Source: Candidatus Gastranaerophilales bacterium (GTDB taxonomy: Bacteria > Cyanobacteriota > Vampirovibrionia > Gastranaerophilales > Gastranaerophilaceae). Taken from it: a stretch of 64,000 bases of DNA. The position numbers were made by a program, and so were the translations under genes. Below, piece after piece: positions 53,644-62,587 of this stretch. Position 1 is the stretch's first letter. Each line of letters starts with the position of its first letter. The DNA is taken from assembly GCA_947588745.1 (NCBI GenBank), contig CANPYW010000009.1, forward strand, positions 1 to 64,000. Direction: 5' to 3'. Under the pieces are notes generated by a model. It was not told the origin of the DNA. It saw only the letters and a list, made by a program, of their open reading frames with translations, and made no database searches.

Positions 53644-54952
53644 TTAAATTTCCTTTATTTTGATTAACAACATCGGGTTCATCATCATTAAATCTTACAA
53701 TATCTGCACCTATCATTCTGAACTTTTGCTCTAAAAGTTCATAACCTCTGTCTATATGATAAATGTTATCGATAATGCTCTCGCCGTTAGCCATAAGAGC
53801 GGCAATAACAAGAGAAGCTCCGGCTCTTAAATCGCTTGCTCTTAAGTTTGCACTTGTTAAGCTTTTAACACCTTTTATAAGAGCGTGATTACGCTCCTGA
53901 TGAATATCCGCACCCATTTTTCTGAGCTCGGGTACTTGCATAAATCTGTTTTCATATAAACTTTCGGTAATTATACTTACTCCGTTTGCAACGGTGGCTA
54001 AAGCCATTGCCATTGATTGTAAATCTGTAGGAAACCCCGGATATGGCTGCGTTATGATATTTACAGCTTCTAAACGCTTTTTACAGCTTACTTCTATGGA
54101 TGTAGGGTCTAATAATTTAATATCAGCCCCCATTTTAGTAAGCTTGGACGTATAAAATGTTAAATGTCCCGGAAAAATATTTTTTATAATTCCCTTGCCT
54201 TTTGTGGCAATAAATGCCGTAGCATAAGTGCCGGCTTCTATTCTGTCGGGAATTGTCGTATATTCCACGCCATGTAAATCTGATTGTTTAACTCCGTTAA
54301 TAAGTATTTCTGATGTACCTGCACCGTTAACATCAGCTCCCATTGCATTAAGGAAATTAGCTAAATCAACAATTTCAGGCTCTTGAGCGGCATTTTGAAT
54401 TCTTGTTGCACCTTCCGCTAAAACAGCGGCAAGCATAATATTTTCGGTAGCTCCGACTGACGGAATATCTAAATATATATCTCCACCGATTAATTTTTTA
54501 GCTTTGGCATGAACGTATCCGTTTTCTATTTTTACCGTGGTACCGAGAGTTTCAAGCCCTTTAATATGAAAATCGACTTTTCTTTCGCCTATTGCACATC
54601 CGCCCGGCAAGGCAACAACTGCTTCTTTACATCTTCCAACCAATGCACCCAAAACAACAAACGAAGCTCTCATTCTGCTGACAAGTTCATAGCTTGCTCT
54701 TACGCCCGTAAGGTTTTCCGCATTAATTACAATGGATTTTTCAATTTTATTATATTGAACTTTTGCACCTAATTGTTCCAAAACATTAAGCATGATAATA
54801 ACATCGGTAAGCTCCGGAACATTATAAAGTTTGGTTTCGCTTTTAGCAAGAAGTGCTGCAGCCATAAGTTTTAGTACAGCATTTTTTGCACCGCTGACAG
54901 AAACTTCGCCTTTTAATTGTTTTCCACCTATTATCCTAATCTTTTCAGTCAA
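53627..54952 (-). CDS. murA: UDP-N-acetylglucosamine 1-carboxyvinyltransferase MurA
   Basis: MurA adds enolpyruvate to UDP-GlcNAc as the first committed step of peptidoglycan synthesis. I choose the TTG at 54952 as start, because a GGAGGA ribosome site ends 4 bases before it and the protein then begins MTEKIRIIGG like its family. A TTG at 54979 would add nine residues. The 441 residues include K23-N24 in GAKNAV and catalytic C119 in PGGCAIGERKVDFHI, so fosfomycin sensitivity is expected. It is normal length (MurA ~420-440). Confidence 0.95.
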   Translation of the reverse strand: MTEKIRIIGGKQLKGEVSVSGAKNAVLKLMAAALLAKSETKLYNVPELTDVIIMLNVLEQLGAKVQYNKIEKSIVINAENLTGVRASYELVSRMRASFVVLGALVGRCKEAVVALPGGCAIGERKVDFHIKGLETLGTTVKIENGYVHAKAKKLIGGDIYLDIPSVGATENIMLAAVLAEGATRIQNAAQEPEIVDLANFLNAMGADVNGAGTSEILINGVKQSDLHGVEYTTIPDRIEAGTYATAFIATKGKGIIKNIFPGHLTFYTSKLTKMGADIKLLDPTSIEVSCKKRLEAVNIITQPYPGFPTDLQSMAMALATVANGVSIITESLYENRFMQVPELRKMGADIHQERNHALIKGVKSLTSANLRASDLRAGASLVIAALMANGESIIDNIYHIDRGYELLEQKFRMIGADIVRFNDDEPDVVNQNKGNLSESKL

Positions 54953-55144
54953 TGTTCCTCCGCAGCAATTCAAGTTCAAAATTCTTTTCCGATTATAATT
55001 TTAATCCTATACTATAATAATATAACTTATTGCTATTATGGTAAATAGATTAACTATTGTAAACACAATATAATTATATCATTCAAATACACTATATTCT
55101 AACGTTATATTTGATTATAAAATATTCTATAAAAGGATTTAATA

Positions 55145-55540
55145 ATGATTTCAAATGAAGAACTGTTAAAAATTGCAAAAGAAGCTTCAGAAAATTCATA
55201 TTCTCCATATTCAAATTTTCCGGTAGGTGCTGCCGCTTTATTTGAAAGCGGAAATGTTTACAGCGGATGTAATATTGAAAATTCAAGCTACGGACTTACA
55301 TTATGTGCTGAAAGAAATGCTATATCAACGGCAATAGCTTCTAAAGAAACCGGTAAGCTTATTAAAATAGCAATTTATTCTCCCAAATCGGCAAAATGTT
55401 TTCCTTGCGGAGCTTGCAGACAATGGATACAAGAATTTTCCAAAGGGTATAACAGTGAAATTATACTCGAAAATGATGATGCTTCAATTTCGATTTATTA
55501 TATTAACGATTTATTACCTAATTCATTTGTACTTAAATAA
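55145..55540 (+). CDS. cdd: Cytidine deaminase
   Basis: This 131-residue enzyme deaminates cytidine and deoxycytidine. The zinc site is C-A-E-R-N-A (CAERNAI) with C and C in FPCGACRQ. SPYSNFPVGAA and NIENSSYGLTLC are the usual substrate segments. AAGGA lies 7 bases upstream. It is a free-standing gene before the sigma factor gene. Confidence 0.95.
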   Translation: MISNEELLKIAKEASENSYSPYSNFPVGAAALFESGNVYSGCNIENSSYGLTLCAERNAISTAIASKETGKLIKIAIYSPKSAKCFPCGACRQWIQEFSKGYNSEIILENDDASISIYYINDLLPNSFVLK

Positions 55541-55639
55541 TATGGTATAATCAAGTAAAGTTTTCTATAAAATAATGAAATTGGTGGAAGTATGCAGAAT
55601 TGTATAAAAAATTATAATAAAGAGAGAGGTAGATGGTTA

Positions 55640-56443
55640 ATGCCTGAATATACCATTAATTATGATGAAATTGGCGAGTGGCTTAATTTATATAAAACAA
55701 CTAAGGATGAAAAACAAAAAAAACATTTACAAAATATTATAGTGGTTGCCGCTATGCCATTGGTAAAAAAAATTGCAAGAGGTCTTGCCAGAAGAAATAC
55801 AGACCCTGTTGAAGATATTATTCAAGTGGGCAGTGTAGGACTCGTTAAGGCTATTCAGCTTTATAACCCCAAAGTTAGCAATAATTTCAGAACCTATGCT
55901 ACTTATCTTATAACGGGTGAAATAAGGCATTATTTAAGAGATAAAGTTTCAATGATAAAAGCTCCACGTGAAATTTATGAGCTTGCATATCGTGTTAATA
56001 AACTTATGCAGCAGCTTAAAGATGCAGAAGGTAATGAACCTTCCGAAACTATTCTGGCTGAAGAACTCGGTACATCCGTAGGCAAAATAAAAGAAGTTAT
56101 TGACGTTGAAAGAAGAAAACAGACTATTTCTTTAGATCAAATTATTACTACGGGAAATGATGAATCTCTATCTTTGTTTGATAAGATTGCGGACGATAAT
56201 CATTACAATCTTGAAACATTTCAGGAAGATAAAATTTTAATTAACGATGCAATTCAAAAATTGGATGAAAAACTTCAAAAAGTTGTTATTATGAATTATT
56301 TTGAGGATTTAAGCCAAACGCAAATCGCCGCAAAACTCGGTATTTCTCAAATGCAGGTTTCAAGGAGGCTTAAAAAAGCATTAAACATGCTTTTAAATAT
56401 ACTTTCAGAAAAAGAAAACAAAAGAAATGATGAAAGATTATGA
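55640..56443 (+). CDS. RNA polymerase sigma factor of the SigB/SigF/SigG (sigma-70 group 3) type
   Basis: I prefer ATG 55640 (267 residues, MPEYTINYDE) with GAGAGG 10 bases upstream; ATG 55592 with GGTGGA only 3 bases away is the alternative. Region 2 (RNTDPVEDIIQVGSVGLVKAI, DxIQVGxxGLxKA), the -10-binding RTYATYLITGEIRHYLRD (core TYATYLITGEIRHYLRD), and region 4 (LSQTQIAAKLGISQMQVSRRL) are all intact. SigF of cyanobacteria, of this type, controls pilus genes. Its stop overlaps the start of the prepilin peptidase gene by 4 bases (ATGA-type), so the two are co-translated. No anti-sigma gene is adjacent. Confidence 0.93.
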   Translation: MPEYTINYDEIGEWLNLYKTTKDEKQKKHLQNIIVVAAMPLVKKIARGLARRNTDPVEDIIQVGSVGLVKAIQLYNPKVSNNFRTYATYLITGEIRHYLRDKVSMIKAPREIYELAYRVNKLMQQLKDAEGNEPSETILAEELGTSVGKIKEVIDVERRKQTISLDQIITTGNDESLSLFDKIADDNHYNLETFQEDKILINDAIQKLDEKLQKVVIMNYFEDLSQTQIAAKLGISQMQVSRRLKKALNMLLNILSEKENKRNDERL

Positions 56444-57642
56444 TTGAAATTATTTTAGTAATTTGTTTATTCGTATTTATTACAGGTGCGTGTATAGGGA
56501 GTTTTTTAAATGTAATTGCTCTGAGAGCATTATCAAAAGAATCTATAATTTTACCGCCTTCAAAATGTCCGAAATGTAAAGAGCATATTAAATGGTATGA
56601 TAATATTCCCATAATATCTTATTTTTTGATATTTAAAGGTAAATGCAGAAGTTGCGGATGTAAAGTCAGCATTCAATATCCGATTGTTGAATTTTTAACG
56701 GCAGTTATATTCTTATTAGTATACTGCTTTTACGGTTTTTCAATTAAATCTTTGTTATTGTTAATTTTATTATGTACATCAATTGTTATAATAATTACGG
56801 ATATTAAAGAAAATGCCGTTTTTGACCGTCACAGCTGGATATTAATAATAACGGCACTTATTTATTCCGTTTATATAAAGGGTATAGAAAATTATTCGTT
56901 TGCTGTTATAGGGCTTATAACAGGTGTTTTGGCTATGGAAATTATAGCCAGATTATCTTATTATTTGGTTAAGAAAAAAACGGTGGAAGATAAACCTCAA
57001 ATTGAAGAAAATACCGAAAAAGCTTCCGATTCTGATAATCAGGAACAAAATCAGCAGGCAGAATGTAAATCTGATAATGAACAAATTGTTGAGCAAAATA
57101 TAGAACAAAATGTTGAACAAAAAGAGGAACAAACTCCGGAACAAAACGATGAGCAGAATAATGATATTGACTTAAATATAAATGAATATGTAGAAAAAAA
57201 TAAACGTGCATTCGGAGAGGGTGATACATATATAGTTGCAGCTTCAGGTGCAATTTTAGGCTGGAAGTATTTACTTTTGACCCTATTTTGTTCAATAGTA
57301 TTACAGGCATTATGTATATTGCCCCAGTTTATTATGAATTTATACAGAAGTAAACAATACAGATTATTAATATCACTTTTAGGGTTTTTTGTATTTGCGG
57401 TTATTTATTTTACAATATCTAATATTATAACCATGAATGTATATATGGCAGTGGGTATAATTGTATTTTTAGTTTTCTTTGCGATTGATTCAATTGTAAA
57501 TCTAAAAAAGATGACAAATCAAGAAGGTTTTATAGCTATTCCGTTCGGGCCGGCTTTATTATTAACCACCTATATAGTATTGTTTTTCGGTAAGTATATC
57601 GCAGAATTCTTAAATAAACACGTGTTTATGATGATTGTCTAA
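56440..57642 (+). CDS. Type IV prepilin peptidase with an internal Glu/Gln/Asn-rich insertion
   Basis: This membrane aspartic protease cleaves and methylates prepilin signals. The cytoplasmic cysteine site (C43, C46, C69, C72) and first catalytic aspartate D121 (TDIKENAVFD) are present. The second catalytic site G-x-G-D has D262. Between them is a ~70-residue low-complexity stretch (~176-245, repeats like EQNIEQNVEQ). An extra C-terminal set of helices makes the protein 400 residues against ~250-290 usual. It is coupled to the preceding sigma factor gene and should process the pseudopilin at 41985. Confidence 0.9.
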   Translation: MIEIILVICLFVFITGACIGSFLNVIALRALSKESIILPPSKCPKCKEHIKWYDNIPIISYFLIFKGKCRSCGCKVSIQYPIVEFLTAVIFLLVYCFYGFSIKSLLLLILLCTSIVIIITDIKENAVFDRHSWILIITALIYSVYIKGIENYSFAVIGLITGVLAMEIIARLSYYLVKKKTVEDKPQIEENTEKASDSDNQEQNQQAECKSDNEQIVEQNIEQNVEQKEEQTPEQNDEQNNDIDLNINEYVEKNKRAFGEGDTYIVAASGAILGWKYLLLTLFCSIVLQALCILPQFIMNLYRSKQYRLLISLLGFFVFAVIYFTISNIITMNVYMAVGIIVFLVFFAIDSIVNLKKMTNQEGFIAIPFGPALLLTTYIVLFFGKYIAEFLNKHVFMMIV

Positions 57643-57673
57643 AAAATCTTAAAATACTTTGATAGGTTCGTAA

Positions 57674-57919
57674 TTAAGGTAAATAATAAGTATAACTATA
57701 ATGTTCTTCTACACAGTTATAACAGTAACCTTGAATAGTACCGTAAGGTGCACAAGAATCATAATAAGAACAATATCCATCTTTATAGCTGATACAACTA
57801 GCGTAAGATTCTCTATAACACGTTTTTAATGCCAATAAAGCACCGCCGGTTTCCAATACATCGTTATAAATTTCATTAACTTGCATATCATCTAAAAACC
57901 AAAAATCATTGTCGTCCAT
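57674..57919 (-). CDS. Cysteine- and tyrosine-rich miniprotein
   Basis: This 81-residue protein has seven cysteines and an unusual density of tyrosine in its C-terminal half (pairs such as YYDSC, CYNC, HYSYTYY). Its N-terminal half is acidic. No signal peptide is evident, so cysteines could bind metal rather than form disulfides. GAAGGG lies 9 bases upstream, supporting the start. It sits 4 bases after the TupA-like gene on the same strand. No family is recognised. Confidence 0.6.
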   Translation of the reverse strand: MDDNDFWFLDDMQVNEIYNDVLETGGALLALKTCYRESYASCISYKDGYCSYYDSCAPYGTIQGYCYNCVEEHYSYTYYLP

Positions 57920-57922
57920 TTA

Positions 57923-58876
57923 TTAAACCCTTCCATACCTACTATCCGCATTAATATCAAGCAATGAACCTAAATATTCATCTGTATTTTTATTCTTAAA
58001 CTCAAAAAATCCCGAAAAAGGTGTGAATGTCATTTCGTTAAAATAAAGCTTATCTTTACATTTCATCCAATCAACCCTTACAAGAGTATAATTTTCTGCC
58101 AGACTTGAAGAAAGTTTTACGGCTTCTTTTAAAAATTTATCAGGCTCTTTTTTAATTTTTGTATAACCGGGATTAAATTCAATATCTGATATTGAATAAT
58201 CTTTGTTAAATACGCAGCATACAGGCTGGTTTATGTATTTTATTTCTTGAAAAAACAGCGGCTCAGAGTTAAAACAATATATTTCAAACTCACAAGAATC
58301 ATCATCATTAATAGGCAGAAGTTCTTCAATTATAATTTGAGGCTCAATATCTTTGTATTGAAGTTCAAATCCGCAAAAAAGGTGGAATTTTTGAGACATC
58401 CAGCCGTCAAATCTGAATTTTACATAGTTGAAAATTCGTTTATTTTCTAAAAACTTTGTTTTATCTTTAATTTTATATTGCCATTTGCACCCGTTATTTG
58501 CCTTGATAATAAACCTATCAGGCAGATTATCAAACGGAATATTATTAAAATTTTTTCCAATCCATAAAACAGGTTTTAAATATTTATCGCCTATTTTTTC
58601 ACTAATCCAGCCTCTTACAAGAACTTTATCAGTTAAGAATGTCTTAAGCGGTGATAAATCATATAATTTTAACCATTGTATTTTTTCATTAAAAGTTTTA
58701 GGGCTATCTAAATTTAAACTGTAACCTGTTTTATATTTGAATATTTTTTTTAAATAATTAGGATAATCTTTTTCACTTAAATTGGCTAAAAGGCTATACG
58801 GATAAAGCAAATTTCCGGGGGGGGTATTTGTTAAATCGTTTTTAAATGTTGATATTAAATTTTTATCATTAAACAC
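57923..58876 (-). CDS. TupA-like ATP-grasp enzyme (polysaccharide/teichuronopeptide type)
   Basis: The 317 residues match the TupA-like ATP-grasp family seen near glycan clusters. Landmarks are SPKTFNEKIQWLKLYD, TDKVLVRGWISEKIGDKYLKPVL and FIIKANNGCKW. A C-terminal L-V-R-V-D-W segment is followed by FNEMTFTPFSG, as in metal-binding ATP-grasp active sites. It probably ligates an amino acid or modifies a surface polymer. The start is GTG at 58874-58876 with GAGG upstream. It precedes the Cys/Tyr-rich miniprotein by 4 bases. Confidence 0.85.
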   Translation of the reverse strand: MFNDKNLISTFKNDLTNTPPGNLLYPYSLLANLSEKDYPNYLKKIFKYKTGYSLNLDSPKTFNEKIQWLKLYDLSPLKTFLTDKVLVRGWISEKIGDKYLKPVLWIGKNFNNIPFDNLPDRFIIKANNGCKWQYKIKDKTKFLENKRIFNYVKFRFDGWMSQKFHLFCGFELQYKDIEPQIIIEELLPINDDDSCEFEIYCFNSEPLFFQEIKYINQPVCCVFNKDYSISDIEFNPGYTKIKKEPDKFLKEAVKLSSSLAENYTLVRVDWMKCKDKLYFNEMTFTPFSGFFEFKNKNTDEYLGSLLDINADSRYGRV

Positions 58877-59008
58877 TAATAGTAGCCTCTAGATAAAGTA
58901 TAATCTTTATAAACGTATCTAAATAATACAACAGGCTAAAATGAGATATTTTGTATAACTTATTTAGAAAGTTTATTCACAATAATTGAGTTTTCCAACT
59001 ATGAAAAT

Positions 59009-59051
59009 AACATAGCACACATCCATACCATTGTCAAACGTGTGCTATGTT
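59009..59051. repeat. 12-bp perfect inverted repeat with 19-base loop
   Basis: AACATAGCACAC (59009-59020) and GTGTGCTATGTT (59040-59051) are exact reverse complements. It lies ~55 bases beyond the stop of the minus-strand secreted-protein gene and could stabilise or end that mRNA. No long T-tract follows, so other roles (operator, small RNA) are open. The gap 58877-59105 holds nothing else seen. Confidence 0.5.
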
Positions 59052-59105
59052 ATATAATTTTATTCATATTTAATTTATAAGTTGTTTAAGCTTCAATCAA
59101 CTATA

Positions 59106-59579
59106 TTATTTTTCATACCCGACAGGTATTAATTTATCCGGACTTAATATAGTATCTTTTGTATAATAATCAGCTGCTTCTCTTGTATATATTTTAGAAA
59201 ATGGCGGATTATTTACAGTTGTTGTTATAACTGTTGGAGGTTGGTTTATTGTTGTGGTGTTTGTAGTTGTTGTTTGTGCTGCTTCTAAATTTGGATAATA
59301 CCACGTAGTACCAATTAGTTCACCTCTTATATTACTTTTTAAAAGTTTTAAATCGTCTAAATTTGGTTGAATAAACTGTCTGTTTCTGTTTATTTCAGTT
59401 CTTGTGGTTGTTGTTATATAACCGTCTCCATAATTTATATCGTTATAATTATAATATTCTTTTCCTGATGAACGTGAAGGAACGGTTCTATCAGAAGTAG
59501 AGTTAACGATTATTTTCATTGCATATACCGGAGCGGATGCAAATAACAAAAGTACTAACATTGAGAAAATCTTTTTCAT
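59106..59579 (-). CDS. Exported Thr/Asn-rich protein of unknown function
   Basis: The 157-residue protein has a signal peptide with cleavage near residue 20 (SAPVYA|MK). The mature part is polar, with Thr-rich runs (TTTTRTE, AQTTTTNTTTI) and prolines. It is likely extended and extracellular or periplasmic. The ATG is preceded by GAGGT. No domain is recognised. It is a stand-alone gene followed by a long inverted repeat. Confidence 0.7.
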   Translation of the reverse strand: MKKIFSMLVLLLFASAPVYAMKIIVNSTSDRTVPSRSSGKEYYNYNDINYGDGYITTTTRTEINRNRQFIQPNLDDLKLLKSNIRGELIGTTWYYPNLEAAQTTTTNTTTINQPPTVITTTVNNPPFSKIYTREAADYYTKDTILSPDKLIPVGYEK

Positions 59580-59747
59580 TTATTTTTACCTCTTTTATTT
59601 CTCTATTAAAGACTCTTATTACATTCTTTTCCACAATTTAATAAAACTTAAACACTTTAAAAAAAAAATTTTCTTAACAAATTTAACCAAATAGTAAATT
59701 TAGAGTAAAAAAAATACTTTATATATTTGGAAGAAAAAGGAATAAAT

Positions 59748-60968
59748 ATGATTAATTCTCTCAATTCAATTTCTGCAAATGGAGTTTCAACTAACAATAT
59801 TGATAGAAAAGAAAATATAAAAAAATTAATCAGGTATAAAAATAATACTGTTTTGAATGAAACACAGGATACATTTGTAGGTCAGACAAAAAGTGCTGCT
59901 TCAAGTGCTACATTTTTTGAGGGTATTCCTTTTATAAAATATTTACTGAATAATAAACGTGTTGAAGATACTTTTAAATCTTCAAAAATGATTGAACTTG
60001 ATAAAATAACCAAACAATCGCTTAAAAATGTATTTAAAGGTGAAGGCTCTTTAATTTCAAGAATAGGAAATTTTATAAGTACGGCAAATACAAATAAAAA
60101 TATATATCGTGATTTAAAAGATGAAACAAAATATGCGAGCAAGGCTTTAAAATTGAATAAAAAAGCTGCAAAAACAACAGCAAAACTTTCTAAGTATAAT
60201 TCTAAATTGGATATGGCTGCTCAAAAAGTTTTGGATGGTGAAATGCAAAAAAAATCATTCCAAAAATTAAATAATAAAGTTGCTAAAGTTACAAAAAAAC
60301 TGACAAAAAAATCAGGAAAAATTAATGAAGCAATAGTCAAAAATGCTTCTAAAGTAACTAAATCTACTGAAAATACAAGCAAGTTAATGAATGAAGTGCT
60401 GAATAAAGCGGGTAAAACTGCTGCTGAAAGTACAGGCGTGTTAAGCAAATTGGGAAAATTCGGTAAATTTATAAAATCCAGCGGAGCAGGTATGATGCTT
60501 GTATTTAGCGGAATATCAGAATTTTTAACCGAAGTTAAACCAACATTTAATGAACTTGGCAAAGAAAAAGGAATGAAACAGCTTGGTAAATCGGCTATAA
60601 AAGTTGCTGGTGATACATTCGGATTTATTGCAGGTGAACAAATAGGTACTGCAGTAGGAAGTGCCATAGGTACGGCAATATTCCCCGGAGTAGGTACTGC
60701 CGTTGGTGCTGTGGTCGGATTTATAGGCGGTTTATTAGGTTCATTTGCAGCCGGAAAATTAACAGGTGCAATAACTGGTAAAAGTGAACGTGAATTAGCA
60801 AAAGAAGAACAAGAAAATTCAGATGTTTTAAATGCCTTAAATAATAATGATGAATTACAAAAACTTAGAGATGAAGTATTTAATAAAATTAAATCTGATT
60901 TTAATTCCAATAATGGTCAATTGAGTAATGAGGCTTTGGAAATTTCAAATATAATCTATCAAACATAA
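59748..60968 (+). CDS. Glycine-zipper protein of unknown function with disordered N-terminus
   Basis: I start it at ATG 59748 with AAGGA 7 bases upstream; a TTG at 59727 is possible. The 406 residues have no classical signal peptide. The N-terminal ~45 residues are disordered and contain DTFVGQ, resembling other short leaders here. The middle (~110-220) is a Lys/Thr-rich helix (KVTKKLTKKSGKINEA). A long glycine-zipper region (~285-345; GTAVGSAIGTAI, GVGTAVGAVVGF) suggests membrane insertion, and a polar tail follows. Zipper segments occur in pore-forming toxins and membrane-anchored effectors, but no family is assigned. It is convergent with lepB, 2 bases from its stop. Confidence 0.6.
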   Translation: MINSLNSISANGVSTNNIDRKENIKKLIRYKNNTVLNETQDTFVGQTKSAASSATFFEGIPFIKYLLNNKRVEDTFKSSKMIELDKITKQSLKNVFKGEGSLISRIGNFISTANTNKNIYRDLKDETKYASKALKLNKKAAKTTAKLSKYNSKLDMAAQKVLDGEMQKKSFQKLNNKVAKVTKKLTKKSGKINEAIVKNASKVTKSTENTSKLMNEVLNKAGKTAAESTGVLSKLGKFGKFIKSSGAGMMLVFSGISEFLTEVKPTFNELGKEKGMKQLGKSAIKVAGDTFGFIAGEQIGTAVGSAIGTAIFPGVGTAVGAVVGFIGGLLGSFAAGKLTGAITGKSERELAKEEQENSDVLNALNNNDELQKLRDEVFNKIKSDFNSNNGQLSNEALEISNIIYQT

Positions 60969-60970
60969 TT

Positions 60971-61588
60971 TCAATTATTGTATTTTTTTATTCCAAAATA
61001 TTTAAAATGAGTGAAAGGCCAGAATAAAAGTTTGGCTCTTCCGATAAATCTGTTGCTTTTTAAAACACCCCAGTATCTTGAATCGGCAGAATGACCTCTG
61101 TTATCTCCCATCATAAAATATTCGTCATCACCCAAAACAATAGGCCCGCAAGTCATATCTTCATTGCATTTTGGATATTCAAATCTATCCATAATATATG
61201 GTTCATTAAGTATTTTATCGTTTATAAGAACGTCGCTTGAACCGTCGGCATTTTGAACGATTTCAATTTTCTCGCCCGGAAGCCCTATTACTCGTTTAAT
61301 ATATGCAATATCATTACAGAAAAACCCAGTTAAACGGGTAAAAATAGCTATAGGATTAATGGATAAATTTTCTTGCGGCGGATAAAATACCATTATATCG
61401 CCTCTTTCGGGTAATTTATAAAATCTGCTGACCCTTTCAACAAATACTCTGTCGCCTTCAATCAGTGTAGGTTTCATGGAAGCTGACGGAATCCATCTTA
61501 TTTCTCCCAAATAAAATCTTATGATAATAATTGAAATAACAACAAATACAACAGTTTCTACGATTTCTTTTATTACAGCTTTATTCAT
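60971..61588 (-). CDS. lepB: Signal peptidase I
   Basis: LepB removes Sec signal peptides at the outer face of the cytoplasmic membrane. The 205 residues have one N-terminal membrane helix. The catalytic serine is S37 in PSASMKPTL and the general-base lysine is K98 in YIKRVIGLPGE. GDNRGHSADSRYWG is the C-terminal signature. It begins 3 bases after the polyprenyl synthase stop, so both are co-transcribed. Confidence 0.96.
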   Translation of the reverse strand: MNKAVIKEIVETVVFVVISIIIIRFYLGEIRWIPSASMKPTLIEGDRVFVERVSRFYKLPERGDIMVFYPPQENLSINPIAIFTRLTGFFCNDIAYIKRVIGLPGEKIEIVQNADGSSDVLINDKILNEPYIMDRFEYPKCNEDMTCGPIVLGDDEYFMMGDNRGHSADSRYWGVLKSNRFIGRAKLLFWPFTHFKYFGIKKYNN

Positions 61589-61591
61589 AAT

Positions 61592-62491
61592 TTATACCTT
61601 ATAAAGATTTTTTGTAAGATTAATTATTTCTTGTTTATAATCATTATCCGGAATAAAATCTATTGCCGAAATAGCTTTGTCAGCATATTTTTTTATTAAT
61701 TCTATCGTCTTATCAAAGTATTTTTTGTTTGAATGTAATTTATTAATTATTTCTTTTTCCGATAAATCAAGAACATCTTGAACATCTTCGTTCAAATATA
61801 TTACTGGAGCAGTGAAAATTCCGTTATGAATATCACTTAATGCAGGCTTAGTATTATCAGTTTCCATAAGATTTAACAAATCATCCTTTATTTGAAATGC
61901 TATGCCGAAATTTGTTGCGAACTCATTTATTGAACTTTTTTCTTGTATATTGAAAATTTCAGCTAAAGAAACTAATGCTGCTTTGTATAACTCTGCAGTT
62001 TTATGCTCTGATTTTAAAATATATTCGTCTAAATCAGGAAGCAGCCCGATTGAAAAATTCTGATTGATTTCACCTCTGCACATAAAATATATGGAATTTG
62101 CAAAAGTCTCAATTGCAGCTATGTTTTGACATTTGACCAGCTCCTTTAATGCAATTGAAAGCAATGTATCTCCCGCAAGTACGCTAAGATTATTCCCAAG
62201 CTTAATGTTTAACGATATTTTCCCTCGTCTTGTATCTGCATTATCCAGTATATCATCGTGAACAAGTGTCGAATTATGAATAAGCTCTACAGCACACGCA
62301 AGAGTGTATATCTCTTTTGTTATTTTTATATCTAATGATTTAGCAAAAAGAAAAACTAAAGCCGGTCTTAAATGTTTCGATTTCGCATTCAAATAATCAC
62401 AAATTTCTTCTGAAATGTGGTTATTGCCATCAGACAAACATTCAATAATATGACTTTTTAAAAAATTTAATTCATTTTCTATTAATTTCAC
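61592..62491 (-). CDS. Polyprenyl diphosphate synthase
   Basis: This 299-residue prenyltransferase condenses isopentenyl diphosphate to make an isoprenoid chain. The first aspartate-rich motif is intact as DDILD (D79-D83). The second, normally DD-x-x-D, reads DDLLN, so its last aspartate is an asparagine. That change is seen in some functional family members but is worth noting. RRGK and the K-H-x-R-P start region (SKHLRPAL) are present. Chain length (octaprenyl-type, geranylgeranyl or other) cannot be called. It is upstream of lepB. Confidence 0.87.
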   Translation of the reverse strand: MKLIENELNFLKSHIIECLSDGNNHISEEICDYLNAKSKHLRPALVFLFAKSLDIKITKEIYTLACAVELIHNSTLVHDDILDNADTRRGKISLNIKLGNNLSVLAGDTLLSIALKELVKCQNIAAIETFANSIYFMCRGEINQNFSIGLLPDLDEYILKSEHKTAELYKAALVSLAEIFNIQEKSSINEFATNFGIAFQIKDDLLNLMETDNTKPALSDIHNGIFTAPVIYLNEDVQDVLDLSEKEIINKLHSNKKYFDKTIELIKKYADKAISAIDFIPDNDYKQEIINLTKNLYKV

Positions 62492-62587
62492 TATATATGC
62501 CTTTTTATCTTATAAACTAATAATAACAAAAAATTTTTTGTTTGAATATTTAATTAATTATAAATTTCTTCTAGGTGGAAAAAATCT

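Noticed and set aside
60221-60910. 229-residue open frame on the minus strand
   Set aside because: It lies opposite the glycine-zipper gene, whose start has a ribosome site. Composition is that of an antisense frame of Gly/Ala/Lys-rich codons.
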